A program made the position numbers and the translations under genes. A stretch of DNA of 64,000 nucleotides from Verrucomicrobiaceae bacterium. GTDB taxonomy: Bacteria > Verrucomicrobiota > Verrucomicrobiia > Verrucomicrobiales > Verrucomicrobiaceae. The notes below the pieces were generated by a model. That model made no database searches, was not told where the DNA came from, and saw only the letters and a list, made by a program, of their open reading frames with translations. The stretch is from NCBI GenBank assembly GCA_027490195.1, contig JAIXYN010000077.1, forward strand, positions 1 to 64,000, read 5' to 3'. Of the stretch, positions 41,718 through 50,599 are shown one piece after another. Positions within the stretch are counted from its first letter, which is position 1, and each line of letters begins with the position of its first letter.

Positions 41718-43054
41718 CTTTAACGGTCGAATCATTGGCTGCAAAAACCGGCATCAAGCAATTTCTTGAGCGCGGATTCCTGGTCTTGACCCTGCTGTTC
41801 TGGATTCCTACCACCGCAACTATCCTTTTGAGTGCCGGTCAAGAAAACCAAAACGACGAGCGTCTCTGGCACCTCCCGCCGATCCGACAAATCGGCCCTA
41901 ACTGGCCTAACGTGAACCTTGTCACCGATTCTTTCTCCGCAAGCCCCCCAGGCTACCATTGGGTACTTGCAGGGTTATCGCGCCTGGTAGGCCAAAACCT
42001 GGAGACTCTGAGGTTGATGAATGCTGGGATTGGATTTCTTCTGGTCGCAATGCTCTACGCCTGGTTGCGCTCCAGGGCATCCGAATTGGACAGCACCCTT
42101 CTTCTGGCACCACTTGCTGCGTCCAATTTCATCATCAAATCGGCCGCATGGGTGCTAACCGACAACGCGGGACTCCTTTGCGCGGCTGCGTCTGTGCTGC
42201 TGGCGTTACGAACGAGACGCAGTCGCGGCAGCCGTATTATTGCTTCCTTCCTCGCGGGTGTCACCCTGCTGGTGCGGCAGATCAATGCATGGATCCTCTT
42301 GCCGTTGTTTGTTAGCAACCTTTTCGTCCGCCAAGGCGGCGACGAAAGTGAAGCTGACGCACCTACTCGCTTCGCTGTGGATGCAAAAGGCATCTTGGGC
42401 GTCGTCTCCCTCATCATCCCTGTCGCCGTATTGGGGTGGATGTTCACAAGCTGGCACGGCTTGGTGCCGCCGCAGTGGCGCTCCGCTAATGTAGGGCTTA
42501 CCACCTGTCCGCAGGCCTACCTCTTCACTTTGCAGGCACTCGTTCTTCCGTTCTTTCTGGGGCGGGATGTTGTGGCTGTCAGGCACTGGCTCGCGGAAGT
42601 GCCATGGGTGTTGGCGGGTGCGCTTGCTGGGCTGGGCGTATCAGTCGCCACAGCCACTTCCTTCGACTACGAATCAGGCCGCTGGGGTGGCTATCTATGG
42701 AGCGTGGCGCAACGGTTGCCTGTTCTCTGGGATCGTTCGAGTTTCTTCATCGTCCTCGCCCCGCTCGGATGTGCGCTCGTCGTCATGATTTGGCGCGCGA
42801 TCATCAGAAGGGGGCACATGATGGAAGCGTCCATCTGGATTGCATCGGTCACTGCCTGGGCAGGATCGCTTCTTGTTTGCCGCCAAGTCTTTCAACGTTA
42901 TTTTGAACCCACGATTCTGGTTTTTGTGGCACTTGGTGTTGCACTGAGCATGCGTGAAAGCTTGGCGCGCAGCACCCGTGCTAAGCTCATGGTTCTTGCC
43001 ACAGTGCAGACGATGTTCACTTTCATGACCGTAATTCTGCCATTGGTTCGGTGA
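41714..43054 (+). CDS. polytopic GT-C glycosyltransferase-like membrane protein
   Basis: 446 residues with about ten predicted membrane helices (for example FLVLTLLFWIPTTATILLSA at the N-terminus). The first periplasmic loop reads NDERLWHLPPIRQIGPNWPN and then SASPPGYHWVLAGLSRLVGQ, resembling the acidic first loop and 'TPPG.Y' segment of Alg10-type (GT59) polyprenyl-phosphate-glucose enzymes. Coupled by ATGA to a DPM1-like enzyme that could supply its lipid-linked sugar. The resemblance is motif-level only; ArnT/PMT-like is the alternative. Confidence 0.65.
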   Translation: MTLTVESLAAKTGIKQFLERGFLVLTLLFWIPTTATILLSAGQENQNDERLWHLPPIRQIGPNWPNVNLVTDSFSASPPGYHWVLAGLSRLVGQNLETLRLMNAGIGFLLVAMLYAWLRSRASELDSTLLLAPLAASNFIIKSAAWVLTDNAGLLCAAASVLLALRTRRSRGSRIIASFLAGVTLLVRQINAWILLPLFVSNLFVRQGGDESEADAPTRFAVDAKGILGVVSLIIPVAVLGWMFTSWHGLVPPQWRSANVGLTTCPQAYLFTLQALVLPFFLGRDVVAVRHWLAEVPWVLAGALAGLGVSVATATSFDYESGRWGGYLWSVAQRLPVLWDRSSFFIVLAPLGCALVVMIWRAIIRRGHMMEASIWIASVTAWAGSLLVCRQVFQRYFEPTILVFVALGVALSMRESLARSTRAKLMVLATVQTMFTFMTVILPLVR

Positions 43055-43134
43055 AGTCTAAGCCTGCAAAAGTTTCACCTCTTTCGCACAGATGAATGTT
43101 TGCCGGAGTGAAAGTGCGCCAAAAGTCCTCTTGA

Positions 43135-44424
43135 TTGAAAACAGAACGTTCTTGGCTGCAAAAATGGAGCCTTCGTTTCCTGAGCGTCGCGGGCACTCAG
43201 TTAGCAGTGCAACTACTCAATGGAATCGTGGCATTTGCGCTCGTTCGTACACTTTCCAAGCAGGAGTTCGCTTGGTTTACGATCGCTTCCGGCATGGGTG
43301 CGGTACTGAGTTCCCTCAACGATGGAGGAATCGCTACAGCGGTCACTGCCAAAGGAGGAGAAGTATGGATGGACCGCGGGAAGTTCTCCGCGCTAATCTA
43401 CTGCGCCAACAGGCTTCTGACCTGGACATCATTATTCACAGCCTGCGTTGTCACCCCTATCTTAGCTTGGATGCTGCACGAGAGGGCGGCCAACGCTCCG
43501 ACGATTGCCGCCATCGTGCTTCTGGTTGCCGGGCCGCAGTGGATTGCAACCCGAACCACCGTTCTGGCTACAGTCAGCCGGTTGAACTCACATTTGAGGC
43601 AGTTGCAGGTTGCGGAGATTGTCGCGGCGTGCATCAGAACCGCTATCACTCTCGGAGCGGCTGCTTTGGGATTCATCAACATCCATACAGCACTACTGGC
43701 GGTGACCGTGGCCACCTTGGTTTATGCGGTTCTCATCAGACGGCAGGTTTTGCCCATGTTGGATGCAAACGTAAATGGGGCGGAAGAGGCGGAGTTCGGT
43801 CGGGGAATCCGCACCGTCATGCGTCAAATGTACCCCAACAACGTTTTTCACTGTGTGCAAAGCCAGCTGGCGATGGGTTTGTTAAGCGTGCTGGGGGGCA
43901 CATCGGAGGTGGCGGACTTGGGCGCGCTAAGCAGACTGAGTTTCTTCGCCAATTTGATTGCCGCTCCGCTCAACTACATCATCGGTCCCGCTTTTGCGCG
44001 TTGTTCAGACGGTCTGCGGCTTACCTGGTTGTTTTCCTGGGTGCTGGGCGTCTATGTCAGCATCCTAGCCGTCTTCATTGGGTTGGTTGCATGGCAGGCA
44101 GACACGGTGCTTTTGCTCCTCGGCCCAAAATACAGTCACTTGCATATAGAACTGATTTTAGTTGCCACCGCCATCGCCATTGTGTTCGTCAGCCAGATCT
44201 TCTGGTCCTTGAACTTCTCTCGTGGATGGGTGCAAGTCGTGTGGCTAAACATACCCATGGTGCTTTCCGCACAGTTCGCCTCGGCGCTGCTGCTAGATGT
44301 GACCACCGTTCGAGGGGCGGTTCTTCTGAACATGGTCACCGCTCTGCCGACACTTCTGCTCGGCGTGGGTGTTGCGGTAACTGGGCTGCGTCGGCTTTGC
44401 CGTGTGTCCCCGGTTGAGCATTGA
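43135..44424 (+). CDS. Wzx-like polysaccharide flippase
   Basis: 429 residues, hydrophobic throughout with about twelve membrane segments, of the MATE/MOP polysaccharide-export type. It starts at a TTG (43135) because the codon before it is a TGA stop; the N-terminal part has TQLAVQLLNGIVAFALVRTL then FAWFTIASGMGAVLSSLNDG, typical of the first helices of O-antigen flippases. It probably turns lipid-linked repeat units across the inner membrane. 80 nt after the GT-C gene. No strong SD. Confidence 0.75.
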   Translation: MKTERSWLQKWSLRFLSVAGTQLAVQLLNGIVAFALVRTLSKQEFAWFTIASGMGAVLSSLNDGGIATAVTAKGGEVWMDRGKFSALIYCANRLLTWTSLFTACVVTPILAWMLHERAANAPTIAAIVLLVAGPQWIATRTTVLATVSRLNSHLRQLQVAEIVAACIRTAITLGAAALGFINIHTALLAVTVATLVYAVLIRRQVLPMLDANVNGAEEAEFGRGIRTVMRQMYPNNVFHCVQSQLAMGLLSVLGGTSEVADLGALSRLSFFANLIAAPLNYIIGPAFARCSDGLRLTWLFSWVLGVYVSILAVFIGLVAWQADTVLLLLGPKYSHLHIELILVATAIAIVFVSQIFWSLNFSRGWVQVVWLNIPMVLSAQFASALLLDVTTVRGAVLLNMVTALPTLLLGVGVAVTGLRRLCRVSPVEH

Positions 44425-44528
44425 TCCAGGCCAGACTCTCCCCCACGCCTCACACGGCCCTCAGTCTTTTATCGTCCCTTCGCTTTTGAGCTAGGAAACC
44501 CAGAACAAATTACGACTCTCGTCATACA

Positions 44529-45338
44529 ATGATCGCAGGCAAGCTTCTTCTAATGGCGCTCTACAGGCCTCTCCAACGTCGGTTCTCCGCCTTCCGCTCG
44601 CGTCGTCATTGGCGCAGGATGGCAGCAATTCTCGCAAAACTGCACACGCATCTTAAGGGCAGGGTGCTTTCGGGGCCGTTTGGTGGACTGATTTATCCTC
44701 TTGAACTGGGCCAGCCTGATCGCTGCCCCATGTTGCTCGGCGTCTATGAACAGGAATTGCATTCCACCCTCGAACGGCTGCGCCGCCGGACGTTCACTCA
44801 GATCATCGACATCGGATGCGCCGAAGGTTACTACGCCGCAGGTCTTGCATTGCTGTTTCCCAAGGCGCAGATTTATGCATTTGACATCGACAAGCATGCG
44901 CAGGCCAGATGCCAGACGATGTGTGCAGCCAACGCCTTGGAACAGAAGGTGAATATAATGGGCGAATGCACGCCCGCCTGGCTGGAAAAAAACCTGGACG
45001 ACAAGTGCCTGGTTTTTTGTGATTGTGAGGGAGGTGAACTCTCCGTCCTGCAGCCCGCGCTGGCCCCAGTGCTGAAAACAGTAACGATCATCATCGAGCT
45101 TCATGACAACATTTGCCCGGGACTCTCAGAGCAGTTGCTTCCACGATTTTCAGAAAGCCATCAGTTGGAACTGATCTCCCAGAATCCAGTTCGCGACACG
45201 AGCCGGCTCAGCGGCTGTGGTCTCGATAAAGCGGAGCTGGCAGACGCGGTGCGTGAATACCGCACGGGCATTCAACAATGGGCCGTCCTTGAGCCCCGCT
45301 GTTCTCATGGTGAATCGGGAGAGCTCCAAAATGAATGA
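44529..45338 (+). CDS. methyltransferase, FkbM-like (2)
   Basis: 269 residues. Basic N-terminus (RRFSAFRSRRHWRRM), then FTQIIDIGCAEGYYAAGLAL (motif I), YAFDIDKHAQARCQTMCAAN (motif II) and CLVFCDCEGGELSVLQPALA, the FkbM-type 'D.EG.E..vL' in which Cys-Asp-Cys replaces K-I-D. VTIIIELHDNICPG follows. Probably a sugar or lipid O-methyltransferase. Preceded by a 104-nt gap with no recognisable structure. Confidence 0.75.
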   Translation: MIAGKLLLMALYRPLQRRFSAFRSRRHWRRMAAILAKLHTHLKGRVLSGPFGGLIYPLELGQPDRCPMLLGVYEQELHSTLERLRRRTFTQIIDIGCAEGYYAAGLALLFPKAQIYAFDIDKHAQARCQTMCAANALEQKVNIMGECTPAWLEKNLDDKCLVFCDCEGGELSVLQPALAPVLKTVTIIIELHDNICPGLSEQLLPRFSESHQLELISQNPVRDTSRLSGCGLDKAELADAVREYRTGIQQWAVLEPRCSHGESGELQNE

Positions 45339-46521
45339 CCGCCTCCGCATTTTGCATGTGACTCACATGCCATTTGACCTGAACCTTGGAGGGCCCAAGG
45401 CATGCATCGAATTGATGAACCAGATAAGCTCGAAGATGGGCTGGACCGTTGATTGGTTTAGCGGGTCAGACGCCCCGCTTCCCTCATCCTATCTTGCCCG
45501 CCGTTTTGTTGGAAATCTATTTCGCTTCTATGCGGTCGCCCATGTGCGGCAGGTGGCTCATGATTACGATGTCATCATCGCGGAACAAGGCAGCCTGCCG
45601 CGGTCCAAAAAATCTCTTGGATTCAAGGGGCTTCTGATTGTCAGATCAAGTGGTTTGACCCCCCTGCTTTATCAGGGGGATCAGCGCCTGCTCCGGCAGT
45701 CTGAAATCTCAGCCATCAAGCTTTCATCGCGACTTGCTAACGCTGTGTCGTCTGTTTTGTCAGGAGGCCTGTCTCCCTTCAACCGTTCATTGGAGTATGC
45801 CGATCTTGCAGTATTGCTGAACCCAAATGAGGCGGAATATGTTACCAGACATGCCTGGACTAAACGGCCTCCCCTTGTCATACCGAACGGCCTTCCACGC
45901 GAAACTCTTGTCCGGCTGGCTCAGTGCGCCAGAGAGCGCAAAAGGGTGGGAATGACTCCCAAAGTTGTCTTTATTGGCAGATGGAGCCCTTTGAAAGGAG
46001 CCAATGTCCTGCCGGACATCGTGCGCTTGATCCGTCAGGAAGTTCCAGGGTGCTGCTTCAAGCTTGTCGGCGTTGGAACAGAACCGGGCAGGATACTGCC
46101 CCGCTTCGCACCGGACGACCGGCCATTCATGACAATAGTGCCTCAATATGACAATACAATTCTGAGCACCATTTTGGCGGACTGTACCATTGGAATGTTT
46201 CCCAGTCATGTAGAGGGCTTTGGACTCGCAGTGCTGGAGAAACTAGCCGCAGGTATTCCCTGTGTGTGTTTCGATATCCCCGGGCCTCGTGAGATTATTT
46301 CGAGTCAATTGGCGGATTTATTGGTGCCTTATCCAGATGCGTCTTTGATGGCTCAGCGCATCGTGGCATTGATTCGTGAATCTGCTCTTGCCCAGGAAGA
46401 ACGGGTGCAGCGATGCATTGAAGCTGCGGCGCGGTTTGATCTTGAGGCAATTGGTGATCAATGGATCAATGCAATTGTCGAGACCCGGAAGCAAATTCAG
46501 CTGAACGAGATGCTAGGTTGA
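45331..46521 (+). CDS. family 4 glycosyltransferase (1)
   Basis: 396 residues from the ATG at 45331, which overlaps the preceding stop by 8 nt; upstream in-frame starts lie inside the methyltransferase gene. GT-B fold: RILHVTHMPFDLNLGGPKAC at the N-terminus, PKVVFIGRWSPLKGANVLPD at the start of the donor domain, and MFPSHVEGFGLAVLEKLAAG with the E-x7-E donor-binding motif. Retaining, nucleotide-sugar dependent. Acceptor and sugar cannot be read from sequence. Confidence 0.9.
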   Translation: MNDRLRILHVTHMPFDLNLGGPKACIELMNQISSKMGWTVDWFSGSDAPLPSSYLARRFVGNLFRFYAVAHVRQVAHDYDVIIAEQGSLPRSKKSLGFKGLLIVRSSGLTPLLYQGDQRLLRQSEISAIKLSSRLANAVSSVLSGGLSPFNRSLEYADLAVLLNPNEAEYVTRHAWTKRPPLVIPNGLPRETLVRLAQCARERKRVGMTPKVVFIGRWSPLKGANVLPDIVRLIRQEVPGCCFKLVGVGTEPGRILPRFAPDDRPFMTIVPQYDNTILSTILADCTIGMFPSHVEGFGLAVLEKLAAGIPCVCFDIPGPREIISSQLADLLVPYPDASLMAQRIVALIRESALAQEERVQRCIEAAARFDLEAIGDQWINAIVETRKQIQLNEMLG

Positions 46522-46569
46522 CGGCAATGGCTGGACGTCCTGACACTATATTCATTTATTACAAATACT

Positions 46570-47280
46570 GTGAAATGGTTCTATCAAAAACTCAATTCAG
46601 TTGCAGGAAGAGTCATGCCCATACTTCCTGGGCGCTTGCAACTCGGTTTCATTCATCGCATTCTGCAACTGAGTTCCGCTCAGGAGGAGGAAGTGCCTCA
46701 TCTGGCCAAAATTGGCCCTTGCAGAGGTATCGCAATTGATGTGGGTGCGAATTACGGCCTGTATTCATTACCTCTGTCGAAGCTCTACTCCAAAGTGATT
46801 GCATTTGAGCCGAATCCACAGGTATCTGCGCCCCTCGTTAATGCCCGGCTCTCAAATGTGACAGTGATTCATGAGGGACTCTCTTCTGCGCCCGGGGCTG
46901 CCACCCTGTACGTTCCCGTGTCTCAGGGAGTCGTTCTTCATGGGTGGGCCAGTCTTAATGATAGGAATTGCCCCGAAGCGACCACGCATGAAAGGATTTC
47001 AATTGTCCTCAAGACACTGGACAGTATGGAACTTAAAGATGTGGGATTCGTCAAAATTGATGTGGAAGGCCATGAACTCGAGGTTCTGCATGGAGGAGCA
47101 GTGACTATTCAGCGTGATCACCCACATCTGCTGATTGAGGTCAAGGACGAACACCGTTCCCAGGTCCGCGCACTGCTCTCAGAGTGGGGGTATTTGGAGA
47201 CGACTCTTCAGGAGGTCGCGGGGAGACCAGGGTCACCGGACAATCTGATTTTTATTCCGAGTCTGCGAGGCCAGCCGTGA
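46570..47280 (+). CDS. FkbM-family methyltransferase (3)
   Basis: 236 residues from a GTG at 46570 (a later in-frame ATG at 46615 is the alternative). RGIAIDVGANYGLYSLPLSK is motif I, VIAFEPNPQVSAPLVNARLS motif II, and VGFVKIDVEGHELEVLHGGA the FkbM signature; HLLIEVKDEHRSQV follows. The opening 60 nt are only about 38% GC, well below the cluster average, which may point to separate origin. Likely O-methylates a sugar. Confidence 0.87.
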   Translation: MKWFYQKLNSVAGRVMPILPGRLQLGFIHRILQLSSAQEEEVPHLAKIGPCRGIAIDVGANYGLYSLPLSKLYSKVIAFEPNPQVSAPLVNARLSNVTVIHEGLSSAPGAATLYVPVSQGVVLHGWASLNDRNCPEATTHERISIVLKTLDSMELKDVGFVKIDVEGHELEVLHGGAVTIQRDHPHLLIEVKDEHRSQVRALLSEWGYLETTLQEVAGRPGSPDNLIFIPSLRGQP

Positions 47281-47373
47281 AGCGTCTTCGAATTTGTTCC
47301 GCCTTGTGAAGAAAGTCTCGGAGACCGTCATAACGGACAAATAGAACTTTAAAAAGACTGCAAAAAGCCGACC

Positions 47374-48192
47374 ATGATTCCTTTATTTTTGCTACGGTTC
47401 TTAGCTCCGTTGCTTCGCATTTTGCCAGAGAGATTGGCAACCGTGCTTTACTACAGGCTATTCTCTAAACGATCTGGTGAATTGGGTGAAGTATTTGAGT
47501 CGGCCTCCTTGAAATTGGCTGCTCAGGTGCGGATGCGATTGAAGAACGGAGATGCTGCACATAGCCCAATGGCGTTTCTGGGTATCTACGAACCAGAACT
47601 TTCGCGTGAGATTTGGAATTTGGCCCACAACCCGGGAGGAACCTTGCTCGATGTCGGTGCCAACTATGGCTACTTTTCCCTGCTCTGGTGCGCGGCACGT
47701 CCCGATAACACCGCAGTGGCTGTTGAAGCATCTCCCCGAAACTTGAATGGCCTGCGCCACAATATTGATGCAAATGATTTTTGTGGACGCATTGAGCTTC
47801 TTCCTTGGGCTGCTTCAGATACGGAGGGCGAGGTATGCTTCGACTTGGGCCCCGAGGAGCAGACGGGCTGGGGCGGAATCACACAGGATAAATCCGACCA
47901 TTTGGTGAAAGTGCAATGCCACCGGCTGGATGAGCAGTTGCGTGAACGAACATTCACCGTTCTGAAGATTGACTGTGAGGGGGCGGATGCGCTGGTGATC
48001 AAAGGTTCTGAAGGTCTCTTGGCTGCAGGGTCAATAGGCCATCTCTTTTTCGAGGAGAACCTCTCACGGATGGGGGAACTCGGACTTTCTTCCGGGTCAT
48101 CCCAACGCACTCTGGAGAATCATGGATTTCGAGTTGAAATGTTGGGAAGGCCTGACTCAAATGAATATTACGCTTGGAAAGACATTGACTGA
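47374..48192 (+). CDS. FkbM-family methyltransferase (4)
   Basis: 272 residues. A hydrophobic, basic N-terminus (IPLFLLRFLAPLLRILPERL) may associate with the membrane. GGTLLDVGANYGYFSLLWCA is motif I, VAVEASPRNLNGLRHNIDAN motif II, and FTVLKIDCEGADALVIKGSE the FkbM signature (Cys in place of Val). Overlaps the next gene by one base (TGATG). Same spacing class as its FkbM neighbour, possibly an old duplication that has diverged strongly. Confidence 0.87.
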   Translation: MIPLFLLRFLAPLLRILPERLATVLYYRLFSKRSGELGEVFESASLKLAAQVRMRLKNGDAAHSPMAFLGIYEPELSREIWNLAHNPGGTLLDVGANYGYFSLLWCAARPDNTAVAVEASPRNLNGLRHNIDANDFCGRIELLPWAASDTEGEVCFDLGPEEQTGWGGITQDKSDHLVKVQCHRLDEQLRERTFTVLKIDCEGADALVIKGSEGLLAAGSIGHLFFEENLSRMGELGLSSGSSQRTLENHGFRVEMLGRPDSNEYYAWKDID

Positions 48193-49400
48193 TGCAAGTC
48201 GTGCGCCCAGCCTATTTTCTCACGCATCCAATCCAGTACCAGTCGCCATTGATCCGGCATCTGCGTTCGGGTGGATTGGATTTGCATGTGGTTTACGGCA
48301 ACGACGCGACAGCTCGGACCTACCATGATTCGGGATTCGGACGGGAACTGACCTGGGATATGCCTCTTCTGGAGGGGTATCCCAACACCGTGCTCAACTC
48401 GTCGGATCCGAAGGGCTCGACGAAGGAACAGCGGGCGTATTTTGCTCGCCAGATTGGTGCTCTGATGGATCAGGAGCGCATTGACGCCGCTTGGGTGCAT
48501 GGCTGGTCGCATCCCTTCACACAAGCGGCTTGGGCGGAAGCCACGCGTCGAAAAATTCCCTTAATGCTCCGTGGTGAAACCTTCCTTGGCTGCGTTCGTG
48601 GCGGCTGGCTCCGGCGAAAATTGCACAGGATGGTATTTAGCCGCAAGTTCCGTGAGATTTCCGCCTTTCTTGCGGTCGGAACCCTAAACCATCGACTCTA
48701 TCGGGCCTACGGTGTTCCCGAGGAGCGGATTTTCCCGGTGCCCTACGTCGTGGACAATGTCTTTTTCCAATCGCGGGCCGCTGATAAGCGTCCTAATCGG
48801 GAGAATCTGCGGGCTGAGCTGGGTATCGAAGCTGGAAGACTGGTTGTCTTATTCTGCGGCAAATTGATTGATGTGAAGGATCCTGCGACGCTGATCCGTG
48901 CGATGGGCCAGTTTTCCGGGAGGCCCAATTCGGCAAAAGAGGAGGACCGCTCTCCGGTGCTGCTGATAGCGGGGGACGGTCGGTTGAGACCCGAACTGGA
49001 ACAACTGGCAGGCCAGATGGCGCCTGGTCGGGTGAAATTTCTCGGCTTTCGCAATCAAACGGATCTGCCAGCGCTCTATGACCTGTGTGATCTTTTTGTG
49101 CTGCCCTCGGTATTTGAACCGTGGGGGCTCGTGGTGAATGAGGTGATGAATGCGGGCAGGCCGGTGATTGTCAGCGACATGGTGGGAGCGGGGCACGATC
49201 TGGTGAAGCCCGGCATCAACGGTGATGTGTTCCAGGCGGGTATCGTGGAGGATCTTCAGGCCCGAATGCGCCCCTGGCTGGAGGATGCCGACCTGCGATC
49301 TCGGGGCGGGCGGGAGAGCCTGGAAATTATCAATGGCTGGGGCTTTGATCAGAGCCTCGCTGGATTGCAATCTGCCATCAATACTTTGAACCTACCATGA
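48192..49400 (+). CDS. family 4 glycosyltransferase (2)
   Basis: 402 residues. It opens RPAYFLTHPIQYQSPLIRHL, a pattern of GT4 enzymes with the 'thp.qy..pl' start, and has GRLVVLFCGKLIDVKDPATL, LLIAGDGRLRPELEQLAGQM, LFVLPSVFEPWGLVVNEVMN with E-x7-E, and VSDMVGAGHDLVKPGINGDV. Retaining GT-B enzyme, cytosolic or membrane-peripheral. ATGA overlap with the next gene. Confidence 0.92.
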   Translation: MQVVRPAYFLTHPIQYQSPLIRHLRSGGLDLHVVYGNDATARTYHDSGFGRELTWDMPLLEGYPNTVLNSSDPKGSTKEQRAYFARQIGALMDQERIDAAWVHGWSHPFTQAAWAEATRRKIPLMLRGETFLGCVRGGWLRRKLHRMVFSRKFREISAFLAVGTLNHRLYRAYGVPEERIFPVPYVVDNVFFQSRAADKRPNRENLRAELGIEAGRLVVLFCGKLIDVKDPATLIRAMGQFSGRPNSAKEEDRSPVLLIAGDGRLRPELEQLAGQMAPGRVKFLGFRNQTDLPALYDLCDLFVLPSVFEPWGLVVNEVMNAGRPVIVSDMVGAGHDLVKPGINGDVFQAGIVEDLQARMRPWLEDADLRSRGGRESLEIINGWGFDQSLAGLQSAINTLNLP

Positions 49401-50599
49401 ATGGCATTGCTCTGGCCTACTCTGGGGTTCATCAGATGTTTCAACTTGCTTTGGCAGCGCATGAAATCGGAGAACTGGATGGTTTTTTCGCGTCGGTTAT
49501 CGATGGCGAAGGAAGGTTTGGGCGGCGCCTTGGGCGGCTGGCACCTGCCGGCACGGTGCGGCCATTGGGATGGGAGCGTCTGCCAACCGCGAAGGTGTGG
49601 GAGTATCCCTGGCCTTTGCTGATCAACCGGGTGCTCAAAAAGTATCATCCTGCGCGCATCACCGAACATCGTTGGAGCAACGCCTGGTTTGACCGCGCGG
49701 CAGCCCGCTGGCTGCGACACCGTCCTGCGCAAATCTTTGCAGGGGCGGAGACCTGTGCTCTGGAAAGTCTGTGCCAGGCGGGAAAGATGGGCATGAAGCG
49801 CGTGCTGGACTGTCCGGGGATTCCCGCCCAGGTGCTGGATGCGGAGGCGCGCCGTGCTGCCGCCGCTTTTGGGGTCAATATTTCCTCCAGTTCCAACAGT
49901 CTGGCGATGACGAGACGAAAACAACTGGAACTCGCGCAGGCGGAGGTGGTCTTGTGCTGTTCCGAATTCCAGCGCACTCATCTGTTGGCATTGAATCCTG
50001 GGATCAAAAGAGCCGAAGTCATTTCGCTTTGGGCCGATGTGGACTTTTGGAGCGATGTCGCTTCAGAACGCCTCCGCTCGCGTCATGGAGAACCGCTGCG
50101 AGTTTTGTATGCCGGAGCCTTGAGCTTAAAGAAAGGCGTGCCCTACTTGCTTGAGGCAGTGGAGCCTATGGCCTCGCAAGTTACCCTCACGTTGGTGGGG
50201 GAGTTGTCACCGGAAATGCCGCATATTTTGAAGCGCTTTCGTTCGCATCGCTCTCTGCCGTATCTGCCGAAGAACGAACTGAGGGGGCTGTACCGGGAGC
50301 ACGATGTGCTGGTGTTGCCTACGCTTGGGGACTCGTTTGGTTTTGTCATGGTAGAAGCGATGGCCTCAGGCCTGCCGGTGATTGCGAGTCAAAACGCCGG
50401 AGCACCCGTGCCGGACGAAGGTTGGCGTGTGCCACCGCATGATGCGGAGGCTATTCGCCACCGGCTGCTTGCATACCATGCGGACCGCGAGAAACTGAAT
50501 CAGGACGGGAAGCTGGCGGCTTCATTTGCCGCCCAGTTCACCCCGGAGCGTTACCGTGCCAGGGCGGGGGAGTTGTTCAAAGAACTGCTGAAGGCATGA
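49397..50599 (+). CDS. family 4 glycosyltransferase (3)
   Basis: 400 residues. The N-terminal half has GIALAYSGVHQMFQLALAAH and CCSEFQRTHLLALNPGIKRA; the donor half has RVLYAGALSLKKGVPYLLEA and VLPTLGDSFGFVMVEAMASG, in which Asp stands at the first position of the E-x7-E motif. Other GT4 enzymes tolerate this, so activity is plausible. Coupled to both neighbours by ATGA overlaps, as part of a run of four GT genes or GT-like genes. Confidence 0.9.
   Translation: MNGIALAYSGVHQMFQLALAAHEIGELDGFFASVIDGEGRFGRRLGRLAPAGTVRPLGWERLPTAKVWEYPWPLLINRVLKKYHPARITEHRWSNAWFDRAAARWLRHRPAQIFAGAETCALESLCQAGKMGMKRVLDCPGIPAQVLDAEARRAAAAFGVNISSSSNSLAMTRRKQLELAQAEVVLCCSEFQRTHLLALNPGIKRAEVISLWADVDFWSDVASERLRSRHGEPLRVLYAGALSLKKGVPYLLEAVEPMASQVTLTLVGELSPEMPHILKRFRSHRSLPYLPKNELRGLYREHDVLVLPTLGDSFGFVMVEAMASGLPVIASQNAGAPVPDEGWRVPPHDAEAIRHRLLAYHADREKLNQDGKLAASFAAQFTPERYRARAGELFKELLKA

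Noticed and set aside
43092-44417. 441-codon plus-strand frame overlapping the flippase
   Set aside because: Its translation is Gly/Arg/His/Cys-rich and non-hydrophobic, while the other frame gives a well-formed polytopic flippase.
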